Assembly (NCBI GenBank): GCA_963971285.1
Contig: OZ020249.1
Location: 4,464,001-4,528,000, forward strand
Direction: 5' to 3'
Length of the DNA stretch: 64,000 bases
Source of the DNA: Astropecten irregularis
Lineage: Eukaryota > Echinodermata > Asteroidea > Paxillosida > Astropectinidae
Both the position numbers and the translations under genes were made by a program. Shown one piece after another: positions 28,501 through 42,820 of the stretch. The notes under the pieces were generated by a model. That model was not told where the DNA came from. It did no database searches and saw nothing but the letters and a program-made list of their open reading frames with translations. How positions within the stretch are numbered: the stretch's first letter is position 1; each line of letters begins with the position of its first letter.

Positions 28501-29450
28501 TTTTTCTGAAATTTGACTGACTACCAAAATGGCCTCAAATTACACCAAAATCTTTCAATGACAAGTTGATTGGCATTTTTCTTGCTGGGAATGGTTCCTG
28601 GTAGTCATAGCTATCTATGAGGAAGGTAGCGCGCATTTCTGAAAAAAGTCGGTTTGGGGCCAAAATTGAAAAAAGCTGCTGTGGGGGACCACATGGATTT
28701 TTCTGAAATTTGTCTGACTACCAAAATGGCCTCAAATTACACCAAAATCCTTCAATGACAAGTTGATTGGCATTTTTCTTGCTGGGAATGGTTCCTGGTA
28801 GTCATAGCTACCTATGAGGAAGATAGCACGCATTTCTGAAAAAAGTTACTTTTGGGAAAAAATTGAAAAAAGCTGCTGTGGGGGACCACATGGATTTTTC
28901 TGAAATTTGACTGACTACCAAAATGGCCTCAAATTACACCAAAATCCTTCCATGACAAGTTGATTGGCATTTTTCTTGCTGGGAATGGTTCCCGGTAGTC
29001 ATAGCTAGCTATGAGGAAGGAAGCGCGCATTTCTGAAAAAAGTCGGTTTGGGGACAAAATTGAAAAAACGTTCTGTGGGGGACCACATGGATTTTTCTGA
29101 AATTTGACTGACTACCAAAATGGCCTCAAATTACACCAAAATCCTTCCATGAAAAGTTGATTGGCATTTTTCTTGCTGGGAATGGTTCCTGGTAGTCATA
29201 GCTACCTATGAGGAAGATAGCACGCATTTCTGAAAAAAGTAAAATTTGGGCAAAAATTGAAAAAAACTGCTGTGGGGGACCACATGGATTTTTCTGAAAT
29301 TTGACTGACTACCAAAATGGCCTCAAATTACACCAAAATCCTTCCATGACAAGTTGATTGGCATTTTTCTTGCTGGGAATGGTTCCTGGTAGTCATAGCT
29401 ACCTATGAGGAAGATAGCACGCATTTCTGAAAAAAAGTTACTTTTGGGCA
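25540..29450 (+). repeat. Five- and eight-monomer repeats with the GGTAGCCCGC variant
   Basis: Monomers with GGTAGCCCGC instead of GGTAGCGCGC occur at 25660, 26645 and 28221, spaced 985 bp (five monomers) and 1576 bp (eight monomers). Each is followed by the same train of TTGCACC, TTGCTAGG, GTCGGATTGG and TTTGTCTGAC variants. The third copy also has GGTTTTTTCTG in place of GGATTTTTCTG at about 28302. Confidence 0.85.
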
Positions 29451-29799
29451 AAAATTGAAAAAAATTGCTGTGGGGGACCACATGGATTTTTCTGAAATTT
29501 GACTGACTACCAAAATGGCCTCAAATTACACCAAAATCCTTCCATGACAAGTTGATTGGCATTTTTCTGGCTGGGAATGGTTCCTGGTAGTCATAGCTAC
29601 CTATGAGGAAGATAGCACGCATTTCTGAAAAAAGTTACTTTTGGGCAAAAATTGAAAAAAGCTGCTGTGGGGGACCACATGGATTTTTCTGAATTTTGAC
29701 TGACTACCAAAATGGCCTCAAATTACACCAAAATCCTTCCATGACAAGTTGATTGGCATTTTTCTTGCTGGGAATGGTTCCCGGTAGTCATAGCTAGCT

Positions 29800-32450
29800 A
29801 TGAGGAAAGAAGCGCGCATTCCTGAAAAAAGTCGGTTTGGGGCCAAAATTGAAAAAACGTTCTGTGGGGGACCACATGGATTTTTCTGAAATTTGACTGA
29901 CTACCAAAATGGCCTCAAATTACACCAAAATCCTTCCATGACAAGATGATTGGCATTTTTCTTGCTGGGAATGGTTCCTGGTAGTCATAGCTAGCTATGA
30001 GGAAGGTAGCACGCATTTCTGAAAAAAGTTACTTTTGGGCCAAAATTGAAAAAAGCTGCTGTGGGGGACCACATGGATTTTTCTGAAATTTGACTGACTA
30101 CCAAAATGGCCTAAAATTACACCAAAATCCTTCCATGACAAGATGATTGGCATTTTTCTTGCTGGGAATGGTTCCTGGTAGTCATAGCTAGCTATGAGGA
30201 AGGTAGCGCGCATTTCTGAAAAAAGTCGGTTTGGGGCCAAAATTTAAAAAAGCTGCTGTGGGGGACCACATGGATTTTTCTGAAATTTGACTGACTACCA
30301 AAATGGCCTCAAATTACACCAAAATCCTTCCATGACAAGTTGTTTGGCATTTTTCTTGCTGGGAATGGTTCCTGGTAGTCATAGCTACCTATGAGGAAGA
30401 TAGCACGCATTTCTGAAAAAAGTTACTTTTGGGCAAAAATTGAAAAAAACTGCTGTGGGGGACCACATGGATTTTTCTGAAATTTGACTGACTACCAAAA
30501 TGGCCTCAAATTACACCAAAATCCTTCCATGACAAGATGATTGGCATTTTTCTTGCTGGGAATGGTTCCTGGTAGTCATAGCTAGCTATGAGGAAGGTAG
30601 CGCGCATTTCTGAAAAAAGTCGGTTTTGGGCCAAAATTGAAAAAAGCTGCTGTGGGGGACCACATGGATTTTTCTGAAATTTGACTGACTACCAAAATGG
30701 CCTCAAATTACACCAAAATCCTTCCATGACAAGTTGATTGGCATTTTTCTTGCTGGGAATGGTTCCTGGTAGTCATAGCTACCTATGAGGAAGATAGCAC
30801 GCATTTCTGAAAAAAGTTAAATTTGGGCAAAAATTGAAAAAAACTGCTGTGGGGGACCACATGGATTTTTTTAAAATTTTACTGACTACCAAAATGGCCT
30901 AAAGTTACACCAAAATCCTTCCATGACAAGCTGATAGGCATTTTTCTTGCTGGGAATGGTTCCTGGTAGTCATAGCTAGCTATGAATAAGGTAGAGCGCA
31001 TTTCTGAAAAAAGTCGGTTTGGGGCCAAAATTGAAAAAAGCTGCTGTGGGGGACCACATGGATTTTTCTGAAATTTGACTGACTACCAAAATGGCCTCAA
31101 ATTACACCAAAATCCTTCCATGACAAGTTGATTGGCATTTTTCTTGCTGGGAATGGTTCCTGGTAGTCATAGCTACCTATGAGGAAGATAGCACACATTT
31201 CTGAAAAAAGTTACTTTTGGGCAAAAATTGAAAAAAGCTGCTGTGGGGGACCACATGGATTTTTCTGAAATTTGACTGACTACCAAAATGGCCTCAAATT
31301 ACACCAAAATCCTTCCATGGCAAGTTGATTGGCATTTTTCTTGCTGGGAATGGTTCCTGGTAGTCATAGCTACCTATGAGGAAGATAGCACGCATTTCTG
31401 AAAAAAGTTAAATTTGGGCAAAAATTGAAAAAAACTGCTGTGGGGGACCACATGGATTTTTCTTAAATTTCACTGACTAACAAAATGGCCTCAAATTACA
31501 CAAAAATCCTTGCATGACAAATTGATTGGTATTGTTCAAGCTCGAAATGGTTCCTGGTAGTCATAGCTACCTATGAGGAAGGTAGCGCGCATTTCTGAAA
31601 AAAGTCAGTTTGGGGCCAAAATTTAAAAAAACTGCTGTGGGGGACCACATGGATTTTTCTGAAATTTGACTGACTACCAAAATGGCCTCAAATTACACCA
31701 AAATCCTTCCATGACAAGTTGATTGGCATTTTTCTTGCTGGGAATGGTTCCCGGTAGTCATAGCTAGCTATGAGGAAGGAAGCGCGCATTTCTGAACAAA
31801 GTCGGTTTGGGGCCAAAATTGAAAAAAGCTGCTGTGGGGGACCACATGGATTTTTCTGAAATTTGACTGACTACCAAAATGGCCTCAAATTACACCAAAA
31901 TCCTTCCATGACAAGTTGATTGGCATTTTTCTTGCTGGGAATGGTTCCCGGTAGTCATAGCTAGCTATGAGGAAGGAAGCGCGCATTTCTGAAAAAAGTC
32001 GGTTTGGGGCCAAAATTTAAAAAACGTTCTGTGGGGGACCACATGGATTTTTCTGAAATTTGACTGAGTACCAAAATGGCCTCAAATTACACCAAAATCC
32101 TTCCATGACAAGTTGATTGGCATTTTTCTTGCTGGGAATGGTTCCTGGTAGTCATAGCTAGCTATGAGGAAGGTAGCACGCATTTCTGAAAAAAGTTACT
32201 TTTGGGCCAAAATTGAAAAAAGCTGCTGTGGGGGACCACATGGATTTTTCTGAAATTTGACTGACTACCAAAATGGCCTAAAATTACACCAAAATCCTTC
32301 CATGACAAGATGATTGGCATTTTTCTTGCTGGGAATGGTTCCTGGTAGTCATAGCTAGCTATGAGGAAGGTAGCGCGCATTTCTGAAAAAAGTCGGTTTG
32401 GGGCCAAAATTGAAAAAAGCTGCTGTGGGGGACCACATGGATTTTTCTGA
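29800..32450 (+). repeat. Isolated distant copy of the 11-mer block
   Basis: This block matches about 6.15-8.8 kb monomer for monomer at a constant offset of 23646 bp. It includes the divergent monomer (near 31535) and the CTGAACAAAG variant (31797). It has private changes, for example AAAATTTAAAAAAGC near 30240, TTTTTTAAAATTTTACTG near 30870, GGTATTGTTCAAG and ACTGAGTACC. The flanks on both sides belong to other repeat families. Confidence 0.85.
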
Positions 32451-33089
32451 AATTTGACTGACTACCAAAATGGCCTCAAATTACACCACAATCCTTCCAT
32501 GACAAGTTGATTGGCATTTTTCTTGCTGGGAATGGTTCCTGGTAGTCATAGCTACCTATGAGGAAGATAGCACGCATTTCTGAAAAAAGTTACTTTTGGG
32601 CAAAAATTGAAAAAAACTGCTGTGGGGGACCACATGGATTTTTCTGAAATTTGACTGACTACCAAAATGGCCTCAAATTACACCAAAATCCTTCCATGAC
32701 AAGTTGATTGGCATTTTTCTTGCTGGGAATGGTTCCCGGTAGTCATAGCTAGCTATGAGAAAGGAAGCGCGCATTTCTGAAAAAAGTTGGTTTGGGGCCA
32801 AAATTGAAAAAACGTTCTGTGGGGGACCACATGGATTTTTCTGAAATTTGACTGACTACCAAAATGGCCTCAAATTACACCAAAATCCTTCCATGACAAG
32901 TTGATTGGCATTTTTCTTGCTGGGAATGGTTCCTGGTAGTCATAGCTACCTATGAGGAAGATAGCACACATTTCTGAAAAAAGTTACTTTTGGGCAAAAA
33001 TTGAAAAAAGCTGCTGTGGGGGACCACATGGATTTTTCTGAAATTTGACTGACTACCAAAATGGCCTCAAATTACACCAAAATCCTTCC

Positions 33090-36000
33090 ATGACAAGTTG
33101 ATTGGCATTTTTCTTGCTGGGAATGGTTCCTGGTAGTCATAGCTACCTATGAGGAAGATAGCACGCATTTCTGAAAAAAGTTAAATTTGGGCAAAAATTG
33201 AAAAAAACTGCTGTGGGGGACCACATGGATTTTTCTGAAATTTCACTGACTACCAAAATGGCCTAAAGTTACACCAAAATCCTTCCATGACAAGCTGATT
33301 GGCATTTTTCTTGCTGGGAATGGTTCCTGGTAGTCATAGCTACCTATGAGGAAGATTGCACGCATTTCTGAAAAAAGTTACTTTTGGGCAAAAATTGAAA
33401 AAAGCTGCTGTGGGGGACCACATGGATTTTTCTGAAATTTGACTGACTACCAAAATGGCCTCAAATTACACCAAAATCCTTCTATGACAAGTTGATAGGC
33501 ATTTTTCTTGCTGGGAATGGTTCCTGGTAGTCATAGCTAGCTATGAGGAAGGTAGCGCGCATTTCTGAAAAAAGTCGGTTTGGGGCCAAAATTGAAAAAA
33601 GCTGCTGTGGGGGACCACATGGATTTTTCTGAAATTTCACTGACTACCAAAATGGCCTAAAGTTACACCAAAATCCTTCCATGACAAGCTGATTGGCATT
33701 TTTCTTGCTGGGAATGGTTCCTGGTAGTCATAGCTACCTATGAGGAAGATAGCACGCATTTCTGAAAAAAGTTACTTTTGGGCAAAAATTTAAAAAAGCT
33801 GCTGTGGGGGACCACATGGATTTTTCTGAAATTTGACTGACTACCAAAATGGCCTCAAATTACATAAAAATCCTTCCATGACAAGTTGATTGGCATTTTT
33901 CTTGCTGGGAATGGTTCCTGGTAGTCATAGCTAGCTATGAGGAAGGTAGCGCGCATTTCTGAAAAAAGTCGGTTTGGGGCCAAAATTGAAAAAAGCTGCT
34001 GTGGGGGACCACATGGATTTTTCTGAAATTTGACTGACTACCAAAATGGCCTCAAATTACACCAAAATCCTTCCATGACAAGTTGATTGGCATTTTTCTT
34101 GCTGGGAATGGTTCCCGGTAGTCATAGCTAGCTATGAGGAAGGAAGCGCGCATTTCTGAAAAAAGTCGGTTTGGGGCCAAAATTGAAAAAACGTTCTGTG
34201 GGGGACCACATGGATTTTTCTGAAATTTGACTGACTACCAAAATGGCCTCAAATTACACCAAAATCCTTCCATGACAAGATGATTGGCATTTTTCTTGCT
34301 GGGAATGGTTCCTGGTAGTCATAGCTAGCTATGAGGAAGGTAGCCCGCATTTCTGAAAAAAGTCGGTTTTGGGCCAAAATTGAAAAAAGCTGCTGTGAGG
34401 GACCACATGGATTTTTCTGAAATTTGACTGACTACCAAAATGGCCTAAAATTGCACCAAAATCCTTCCATGACAAGTTGATAGGCATTTTTCTTGCTAGG
34501 AATGGTTCCTGGTAGTCATAGCTAGCTATGAGGAAGGTAGAGCGCATTTCTGAAAAAAGTCGGATTGGGGCCAAAATTGAAAAAAGCTGCTGTGGGGGAC
34601 CACATGGATTTTTCTGAAATTTGACTGACTACCAAAATGGCCTCAAATTACACCAAAATCTTTCAATGACAAGTTGATTGGCATTTTTCTTGCTGGGAAT
34701 GGTTCCTGGTAGTCATAGCTATCTATGAGGAAGGTAGCGCGCATTTCTGAAAAAAGTCGGTTTGGGGCCAAAATTGAAAAAAGCTGCTGTGGGGGACCAC
34801 ATGGATTTTTCTGAAATTTGTCTGACTACCAAAATGGCCTCAAATTACACCAAAATCCTTCAATGACAAGTTGATTGGCATTTTTCTTGCTGGGAATGGT
34901 TCCTGGTAGTCATAGCTACCTATGAGGAAGATAGCACGCATTTCTGAAAAAAGTTACTTTTGGGCAAAAATTGAAAAAAGCTGCTGTGGGGGACCACATG
35001 GATTTTTCTGAAATTTGACTGACTACCAAAATGGCCTCAAATTACACCAAAATCCTTCCATGACAAGTTGATTGGCATTTTTCTTGCTGGGAATGGTTCC
35101 CGGTAGTCATAGCTAGCTATGAGGAAGGAAGCGCGCATTTCTGAAAAAAGTCGGTTTGGGGCCAAAATTGAAAAAACGTTCTGTGGGGGACCACATGGAT
35201 TTTTCTGAAATTTGACTGACTACCAAAATGGCCTCAAATTACACCAAAATCCTTCCATGACAAGATGATTGGCATTTTTCTTGCTGGGAATGGTTCCTGG
35301 TAGTCATAGCTAGCTATGAGGAAGGTAGCCCGCATTTCTGAAAAAAGTCGGTTTTGGGCCAAAATTGAAAAAAGCTGCTGTGGGGGACCACATGGATTTT
35401 TCTGAAATTTGACTGACTACCAAAATGGCCTAAAATTGCACCAAAATCCTTCCATGACAAGTTGATAGGCATTTTTCTTGCTAGGAATGGTTCCTGGTAG
35501 TCATAGCTAGCTATGAGGAAGGTAGAGCGCATTTCTGAAAAAAGTCGGATTGGGGCCAAAATTGAAAAAAGCTGCTGTGGGGGACCACATGGATTTTTCT
35601 GAAATTTGACTGACTACCAAAATGGCCTCAAATTACACCAAAATCTTTCAATGACAAGTTGATTGGCATTTTTCTTGCTGGGAATGGTTCCTGGTAGTCA
35701 TAGCTATCTATGAGGAAGGTAGCGCGCATTTCTGAAAAAAGTCGGTTTGGGGCCAAAATTGAAAAAAGCTGCTGTGGGGGACCACATGGATTTTTCTGAA
35801 ATTTGTCTGACTACCAAAATGGCCTCAAATTACACCAAAATCCTTCTATGACAAGTTGATTGGCATTTTTCTTGCTGGGAATGGTTCCTGGTAGTCATAG
35901 CTACCTATGAGGAAGATAGCACGCATTTCTGAAAAAAGTTAAATTTGGGCAAAAATTGAAAAAAACTGCTGTGGGGGACCACATGGATTTTTCTGAAATT

Positions 36001-38610
36001 TCACTGACTACCAAAATGGCCTAAAGTTACACCAAAATCCTTCCATGACAAGCTGATTGGCATTTTTCTTGCTGGGAATGGTTCCTGGTAGTCATAGCTA
36101 CCTATGAGGAAGATTGCACGCATTTCTGAAAAAAGTTACTTTTGGGCAAAAATTGAAAAAAGCTGCTGTGGGGGACCACATGGATTTTTCTGAAATTTGA
36201 CTGACTACCAAAATGGCCTCAAATTACACCAAAATCCTTCTATGACAAGTTGATAGGCATTTTTCTTGCTGGGAATGGTTCCTGGTAGTCATAGCTAGCT
36301 ATGAGGAAGGTAGCGCGCATTTCTGAAAAAAGTCGGTTTGGGGCCAAAATTGAAAAAAGCTGCTGTGGGGGACCACATGGATTTTTCTGAAATTTCACTG
36401 ACTACCAAAATGGCCTAAAGTTACACCAAAATCCTTCCATGACAAGCTGATTGGCATTTTTCTTGCTGGGAATGGTTCCTGGTAGTCATAGCTACCTATG
36501 AGGAAGATAGCACGCATTTCTGAAAAAAGTTACTTTTGGGCAAAAATTTAAAAAAGCTGCTGTGGGGGACCACATGGATTTTTCTGAAATTTGACTGACT
36601 ACCAAAATGGCCTCAAATTACATAAAAATCCTTCCATGACAAGTTGATTGGCATTTTTCTTGCTGGGAATGGTTCCTGGTAGTCATAGCTAGCTATGAGG
36701 AAGGTAGCGCGCATTTCTGAAAAAAGTCGGTTTGGGGCCAAAATTGAAAAAAGCTGCTGTGGGGGACCACATGGATTTTTCTGAAATTTGACTGACTACC
36801 AAAATGGCCTCAAATTACACCAAAATCCTTCCATGACAAGTTGATTGGCATTTTTCTTGCTGGGAATGGTTCCCGGTAGTCATAGCTAGCTATGAGGAAG
36901 GAAGCGCGCATTTCTGAAAAAAGTCGGTTTGGGGCCAAAATTGAAAAAACGTTCTGTGGGGGACCACATGGATTTTTCTGAAATTTGACTGACTACCAAA
37001 ATGGCCTCAAATTACACCAAAATCCTTCCATGACAAGATGATTGGCATTTTTCTTGCTGGGAATGGTTCCTGGTAGTCATAGCTAGCTATGAGGAAGGTA
37101 GCCCGCATTTCTGAAAAAAGTCGGTTTTGGGCCAAAATTGAAAAAAGCTGCTGTGAGGGACCACATGGATTTTTCTGAAATTTGACTGACTACCAAAATG
37201 GCCTAAAATTGCACCAAAATCCTTCCATGACAAGTTGATAGGCATTTTTCTTGCTAGGAATGGTTCCTGGTAGTCATAGCTAGCTATGAGGAAGGTAGAG
37301 CGCATTTCTGAAAAAAGTCGGATTGGGGCCAAAATTGAAAAAAGCTGCTGTGGGGGACCACATGGATTTTTCTGAAATTTGACTGACTACCAAAATGGCC
37401 TCAAATTACACCAAAATCTTTCAATGACAAGTTGATTGGCATTTTTCTTGCTGGGAATGGTTCCTGGTAGTCATAGCTATCTATGAGGAAGGTAGCGCGC
37501 ATTTCTGAAAAAAGTCGGTTTGGGGCCAAAATTGAAAAAAGCTGCTGTGGGGGACCACATGGATTTTTCTGAAATTTGTCTGACTACCAAAATGGCCTCA
37601 AATTACACCAAAATCCTTCAATGACAAGTTGATTGGCATTTTTCTTGCTGGGAATGGTTCCTGGTAGTCATAGCTACCTATGAGGAAGATAGCACGCATT
37701 TCTGAAAAAAGTTACTTTTGGGCAAAAATTGAAAAAAGCTGCTGTGGGGGACCACATGGATTTTTCTGAAATTTGACTGACTACCAAAATGGCCTCAAAT
37801 TACACCAAAATCCTTCCATGACAAGTTGATTGGCATTTTTCTTGCTGGGAATGGTTCCCGGTAGTCATAGCTAGCTATGAGGAAGGAAGCGCGCATTTCT
37901 GAAAAAAGTCGGTTTGGGGCCAAAATTGAAAAAACGTTCTGTGGGGGACCACATGGATTTTTCTGAAATTTGACTGACTACCAAAATGGCCTCAAATTAC
38001 ACCAAAATCCTTCCATGACAAGATGATTGGCATTTTTCTTGCTGGGAATGGTTCCTGGTAGTCATAGCTAGCTATGAGGAAGGTAGCCCGCATTTCTGAA
38101 AAAAGTCGGTTTTGGGCCAAAATTGAAAAAAGCTGCTGTGGGGGACCACATGGATTTTTCTGAAATTTGACTGACTACCAAAATGGCCTAAAATTGCACC
38201 AAAATCCTTCCATGACAAGTTGATAGGCATTTTTCTTGCTAGGAATGGTTCCTGGTAGTCATAGCTAGCTATGAGGAAGGTAGAGCGCATTTCTGAAAAA
38301 AGTCGGATTGGGGCCAAAATTGAAAAAAGCTGCTGTGGGGGACCACATGGATTTTTCTGAAATTTGACTGACTACCAAAATGGCCTCAAATTACACCAAA
38401 ATCTTTCAATGACAAGTTGATTGGCATTTTTCTTGCTGGGAATGGTTCCTGGTAGTCATAGCTATCTATGAGGAAGGTAGCGCGCATTTCTGAAAAAAGT
38501 CGGTTTGGGGCCAAAATTGAAAAAAGCTGCTGTGGGGGACCACATGGATTTTTCTGAAATTTGTCTGACTACCAAAATGGCCTCAAATTACACCAAAATC
38601 CTTCTATGAC
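33090..38610 (+). repeat. Tandem 14-monomer higher-order repeat, 2758 bp
   Basis: About 33.09-35.85 kb and 35.85-38.6 kb are consecutive copies of a 14-monomer unit. GAAGATTGCACGC recurs at 33356 and 36114, GTGAGGGACC at about 34396 and 37154, and GGTAGCCCGC monomers at 34329/35314 and 37087/38072. A third copy lies at about 39.98-42.75 kb. Confidence 0.88.
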
Positions 38611-39369
38611 AAGTTGATTGGCATTTTTCTTGCTGGGAATGGTTCCTGGTAGTCATAGCTACCTATGAGGAAGATAGCACGCATTTCTGAAAAAAGTTAC
38701 TTTTGGGAAAAAATTGAAAAAAGCTGCTGTGGGGGACCACATGGATTTTTCTGAAATTTGACTGACTACCAAAATGGCCTCAAATTACACCAAAATCCTT
38801 CCATGACAAGTTGATTGGCATTTTTCTTGCTGGGAATGGTTCCCGGTAGTCATAGCTAGCTATGAGGAAGGAAGCGCGCATTTCTGAAAAAAGTCGGTTT
38901 GGGGACAAAATTGAAAAAACGTTCTGTGGGGGACCACATGGATTTTTCTGAAATTTGACTGACTACCAAAATGGCCTCAAATTACACCAAAATCCTTCCA
39001 TGAAAAGTTGATTGGCATTTTTCTTGCTGGGAATGGTTCCTGGTAGTCATAGCTACCTATGAGGAAGATAGCACGCATTTCTGAAAAAAGTAAAATTTGG
39101 GCAAAAATTGAAAAAAACTGCTGTGGGGGACCACATGGATTTTTCTGAAATTTGACTGACTACCAAAATGGCCTCAAATTACACCCAAATCTTTCCATGA
39201 CAAGTTGATTGGCATTTTTCTTGCTGGGAATGGTTCCTGGTAGTCATAGCTAGCTATGAGGAAGGTAGCGCGCATTTCTGAAAAAAGTCGGTTTGGGGCC
39301 AAAATTGAAAAAAGCTGCTGTGGGGGACCACATGGATTTTTCTGAAATTTGACTGACTACCAAAATGGC

Positions 39370-42300
39370 CTCAAATTACACCACAATCCTTCCATGACAA
39401 GTTGATTGGCATTTTTCTTGCTGGGAATGGTTCCTGGTAGTCATAGCTACCTATGAGGAAGATAGCACGCATTTCTGAAAAAAGTTACTTTTGGGCAAAA
39501 ATTGAAAAAAACTGCTGTGGGGGACCACATGGATTTTTCTGAAATTTGACTGACTACCAAAATGGCCTCAAATTACACCAAAATCCTTCCATGACAAGTT
39601 GATTGGCATTTTTCTTGCTGGGAATGGTTCCCGGTAGTCATAGCTAGCTATGAGAAAGGAAGCGCGCATTTCTGAAAAAAGTTGGTTTGGGGCCAAAATT
39701 GAAAAAACGTTCTGTGGGGGACCACATGGATTTTTCTGAAATTTGACTGACTACCAAAATGGCCTCAAATTACACCAAAATCCTTCCATGACAAGTTGAT
39801 TGGCATTTTTCTTGCTGGGAATGGTTCCTGGTAGTCATAGCTACCTATGAGGAAGATAGCACACATTTCTGAAAAAAGTTACTTTTGGGCAAAAATTGAA
39901 AAAAGCTGCTGTGGGGGACCACATGGATTTTTCTGAAATTTGACTGACTACCAAAATGGCCTCAAATTACACCAAAATCCTTCCATGACAAGTTGATTGG
40001 CATTTTTCTTGCTGGGAATGGTTCCTGGTAGTCATAGCTACCTATGAGGAAGATAGCACGCATTTCTGAAAAAAGTTAAATTTGGGCAAAAATTGAAAAA
40101 AACTGCTGTGGGGGACCACATGGATTTTTCTGAAATTTCACTGACTACCAAAATGGCCTAAAGTTACACCAAAATCCTTCCATGACAAGCTGATTGGCAT
40201 TTTTCTTGCTGGGAATGGTTCCTGGTAGTCATAGCTACCTATGAGGAAGATTGCACGCATTTCTGAAAAAAGTTACTTTTGGGCAAAAATTGAAAAAAGC
40301 TGCTGTGGGGGACCACATGGATTTTTCTGAAATTTGACTGACTACCAAAATGGCCTCAAATTACACCAAAATCCTTCTATGACAAGTTGATAGGCATTTT
40401 TCTTGCTGGGAATGGTTCCTGGTAGTCATAGCTAGCTATGAGGAAGGTAGCGCGCATTTCTGAAAAAAGTCGGTTTGGGGCCAAAATTGAAAAAAGCTGC
40501 TGTGGGGGACCACATGGATTTTTCTGAAATTTCACTGACTACCAAAATGGCCTAAAGTTACACCAAAATCCTTCCATGACAAGCTGATTGGCATTTTTCT
40601 TGCTGGGAATGGTTCCTGGTAGTCATAGCTACCTATGAGGAAGATAGCACGCATTTCTGAAAAAAGTTACTTTTGGGCAAAAATTTAAAAAAGCTGCTGT
40701 GGGGGACCACATGGATTTTTCTGAAATTTGACTGACTACCAAAATGGCCTCAAATTACATAAAAATCCTTCCATGACAAGTTGATTGGCATTTTTCTTGC
40801 TGGGAATGGTTCCTGGTAGTCATAGCTAGCTATGAGGAAGGTAGCGCGCATTTCTGAAAAAAGTCGGTTTGGGGCCAAAATTGAAAAAAGCTGCTGTGGG
40901 GGACCACATGGATTTTTCTGAAATTTGACTGACTACCAAAATGGCCTCAAATTACACCAAAATCCTTCCATGACAAGTTGATTGGCATTTTTCTTGCTGG
41001 GAATGGTTCCCGGTAGTCATAGCTAGCTATGAGGAAGGAAGCGCGCATTTCTGAAAAAAGTCGGTTTGGGGCCAAAATTGAAAAAACGTTCTGTGGGGGA
41101 CCACATGGATTTTTCTGAAATTTGACTGACTACCAAAATGGCCTCAAATTACACCAAAATCCTTCCATGACAAGATGATTGGCATTTTTCTTGCTGGGAA
41201 TGGTTCCTGGTAGTCATAGCTAGCTATGAGGAAGGTAGCCCGCATTTCTGAAAAAAGTCGGTTTTGGGCCAAAATTGAAAAAAGCTGCTGTGAGGGACCA
41301 CATGGATTTTTCTGAAATTTGACTGACTACCAAAATGGCCTAAAATTGCACCAAAATCCTTCCATGACAAGTTGATAGGCATTTTTCTTGCTAGGAATGG
41401 TTCCTGGTAGTCATAGCTAGCTATGAGGAAGGTAGAGCGCATTTCTGAAAAAAGTCGGATTGGGGCCAAAATTGAAAAAAGCTGCTGTGGGGGACCACAT
41501 GGATTTTTCTGAAATTTGACTGACTACCAAAATGGCCTCAAATTACACCAAAATCTTTCAATGACAAGTTGATTGGCATTTTTCTTGCTGGGAATGGTTC
41601 CTGGTAGTCATAGCTATCTATGAGGAAGGTAGCGCGCATTTCTGAAAAAAGTCGGTTTGGGGCCAAAATTGAAAAAAGCTGCTGTGGGGGACCACATGGA
41701 TTTTTCTGAAATTTGTCTGACTACCAAAATGGCCTCAAATTACACCAAAATCCTTCAATGACAAGTTGATTGGCATTTTTCTTGCTGGGAATGGTTCCTG
41801 GTAGTCATAGCTACCTATGAGGAAGATAGCACGCATTTCTGAAAAAAGTTACTTTTGGGCAAAAATTGAAAAAAGCTGCTGTGGGGGACCACATGGATTT
41901 TTCTGAAATTTGACTGACTACCAAAATGGCCTCAAATTACACCAAAATCCTTCCATGACAAGTTGATTGGCATTTTTCTTGCTGGGAATGGTTCCCGGTA
42001 GTCATAGCTAGCTATGAGGAAGGAAGCGCGCATTTCTGAAAAAAGTCGGTTTGGGGCCAAAATTGAAAAAACGTTCTGTGGGGGACCACATGGATTTTTC
42101 TGAAATTTGACTGACTACCAAAATGGCCTCAAATTACACCAAAATCCTTCCATGACAAGATGATTGGCATTTTTCTTGCTGGGAATGGTTCCTGGTAGTC
42201 ATAGCTAGCTATGAGGAAGGTAGCCCGCATTTCTGAAAAAAGTCGGTTTTGGGCCAAAATTGAAAAAAGCTGCTGTGGGGGACCACATGGATTTTTCTGA

Positions 42301-42820
42301 AATTTGACTGACTACCAAAATGGCCTAAAATTGCACCAAAATCCTTCCATGACAAGTTGATAGGCATTTTTCTTGCTAGGAATGGTTCCTGGTAGTCATA
42401 GCTAGCTATGAGGAAGGTAGAGCGCATTTCTGAAAAAAGTCGGATTGGGGCCAAAATTGAAAAAAGCTGCTGTGGGGGACCACATGGATTTTTCTGAAAT
42501 TTGACTGACTACCAAAATGGCCTCAAATTACACCAAAATCTTTCAATGACAAGTTGATTGGCATTTTTCTTGCTGGGAATGGTTCCTGGTAGTCATAGCT
42601 ATCTATGAGGAAGGTAGCGCGCATTTCTGAAAAAAGTCGGTTTGGGGCCAAAATTGAAAAAAGCTGCTGTGGGGGACCACATGGATTTTTCTGAAATTTG
42701 TCTGACTACCAAAATGGCCTCAAATTACACCAAAATCCTTCTATGACAAGTTGATTGGCATTTTTCTTGCTGGGAATGGTTCCTGGTAGTCATAGCTACC
42801 TATGAGGAAGATAGCACGCA
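39370..42820 (+). repeat. 3.45-kb block repeated from 32.47-35.93 kb
   Basis: The block matches 32.47-35.93 kb at a constant offset of 6895 bp (exactly 35 monomers). It shares ACACCACAATCC, the rare TATGAGAAAGGAAGC (32756 and 39651), GTTGGTTTGG, GATTGCACGC, and GTGAGGGACC (near 41291). The left flank at 39.06-39.25 kb belongs to the AAGTAAAATTTGGG / ACACCCAAATCTTTCC family, so the boundary is a switch point. Confidence 0.88.
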
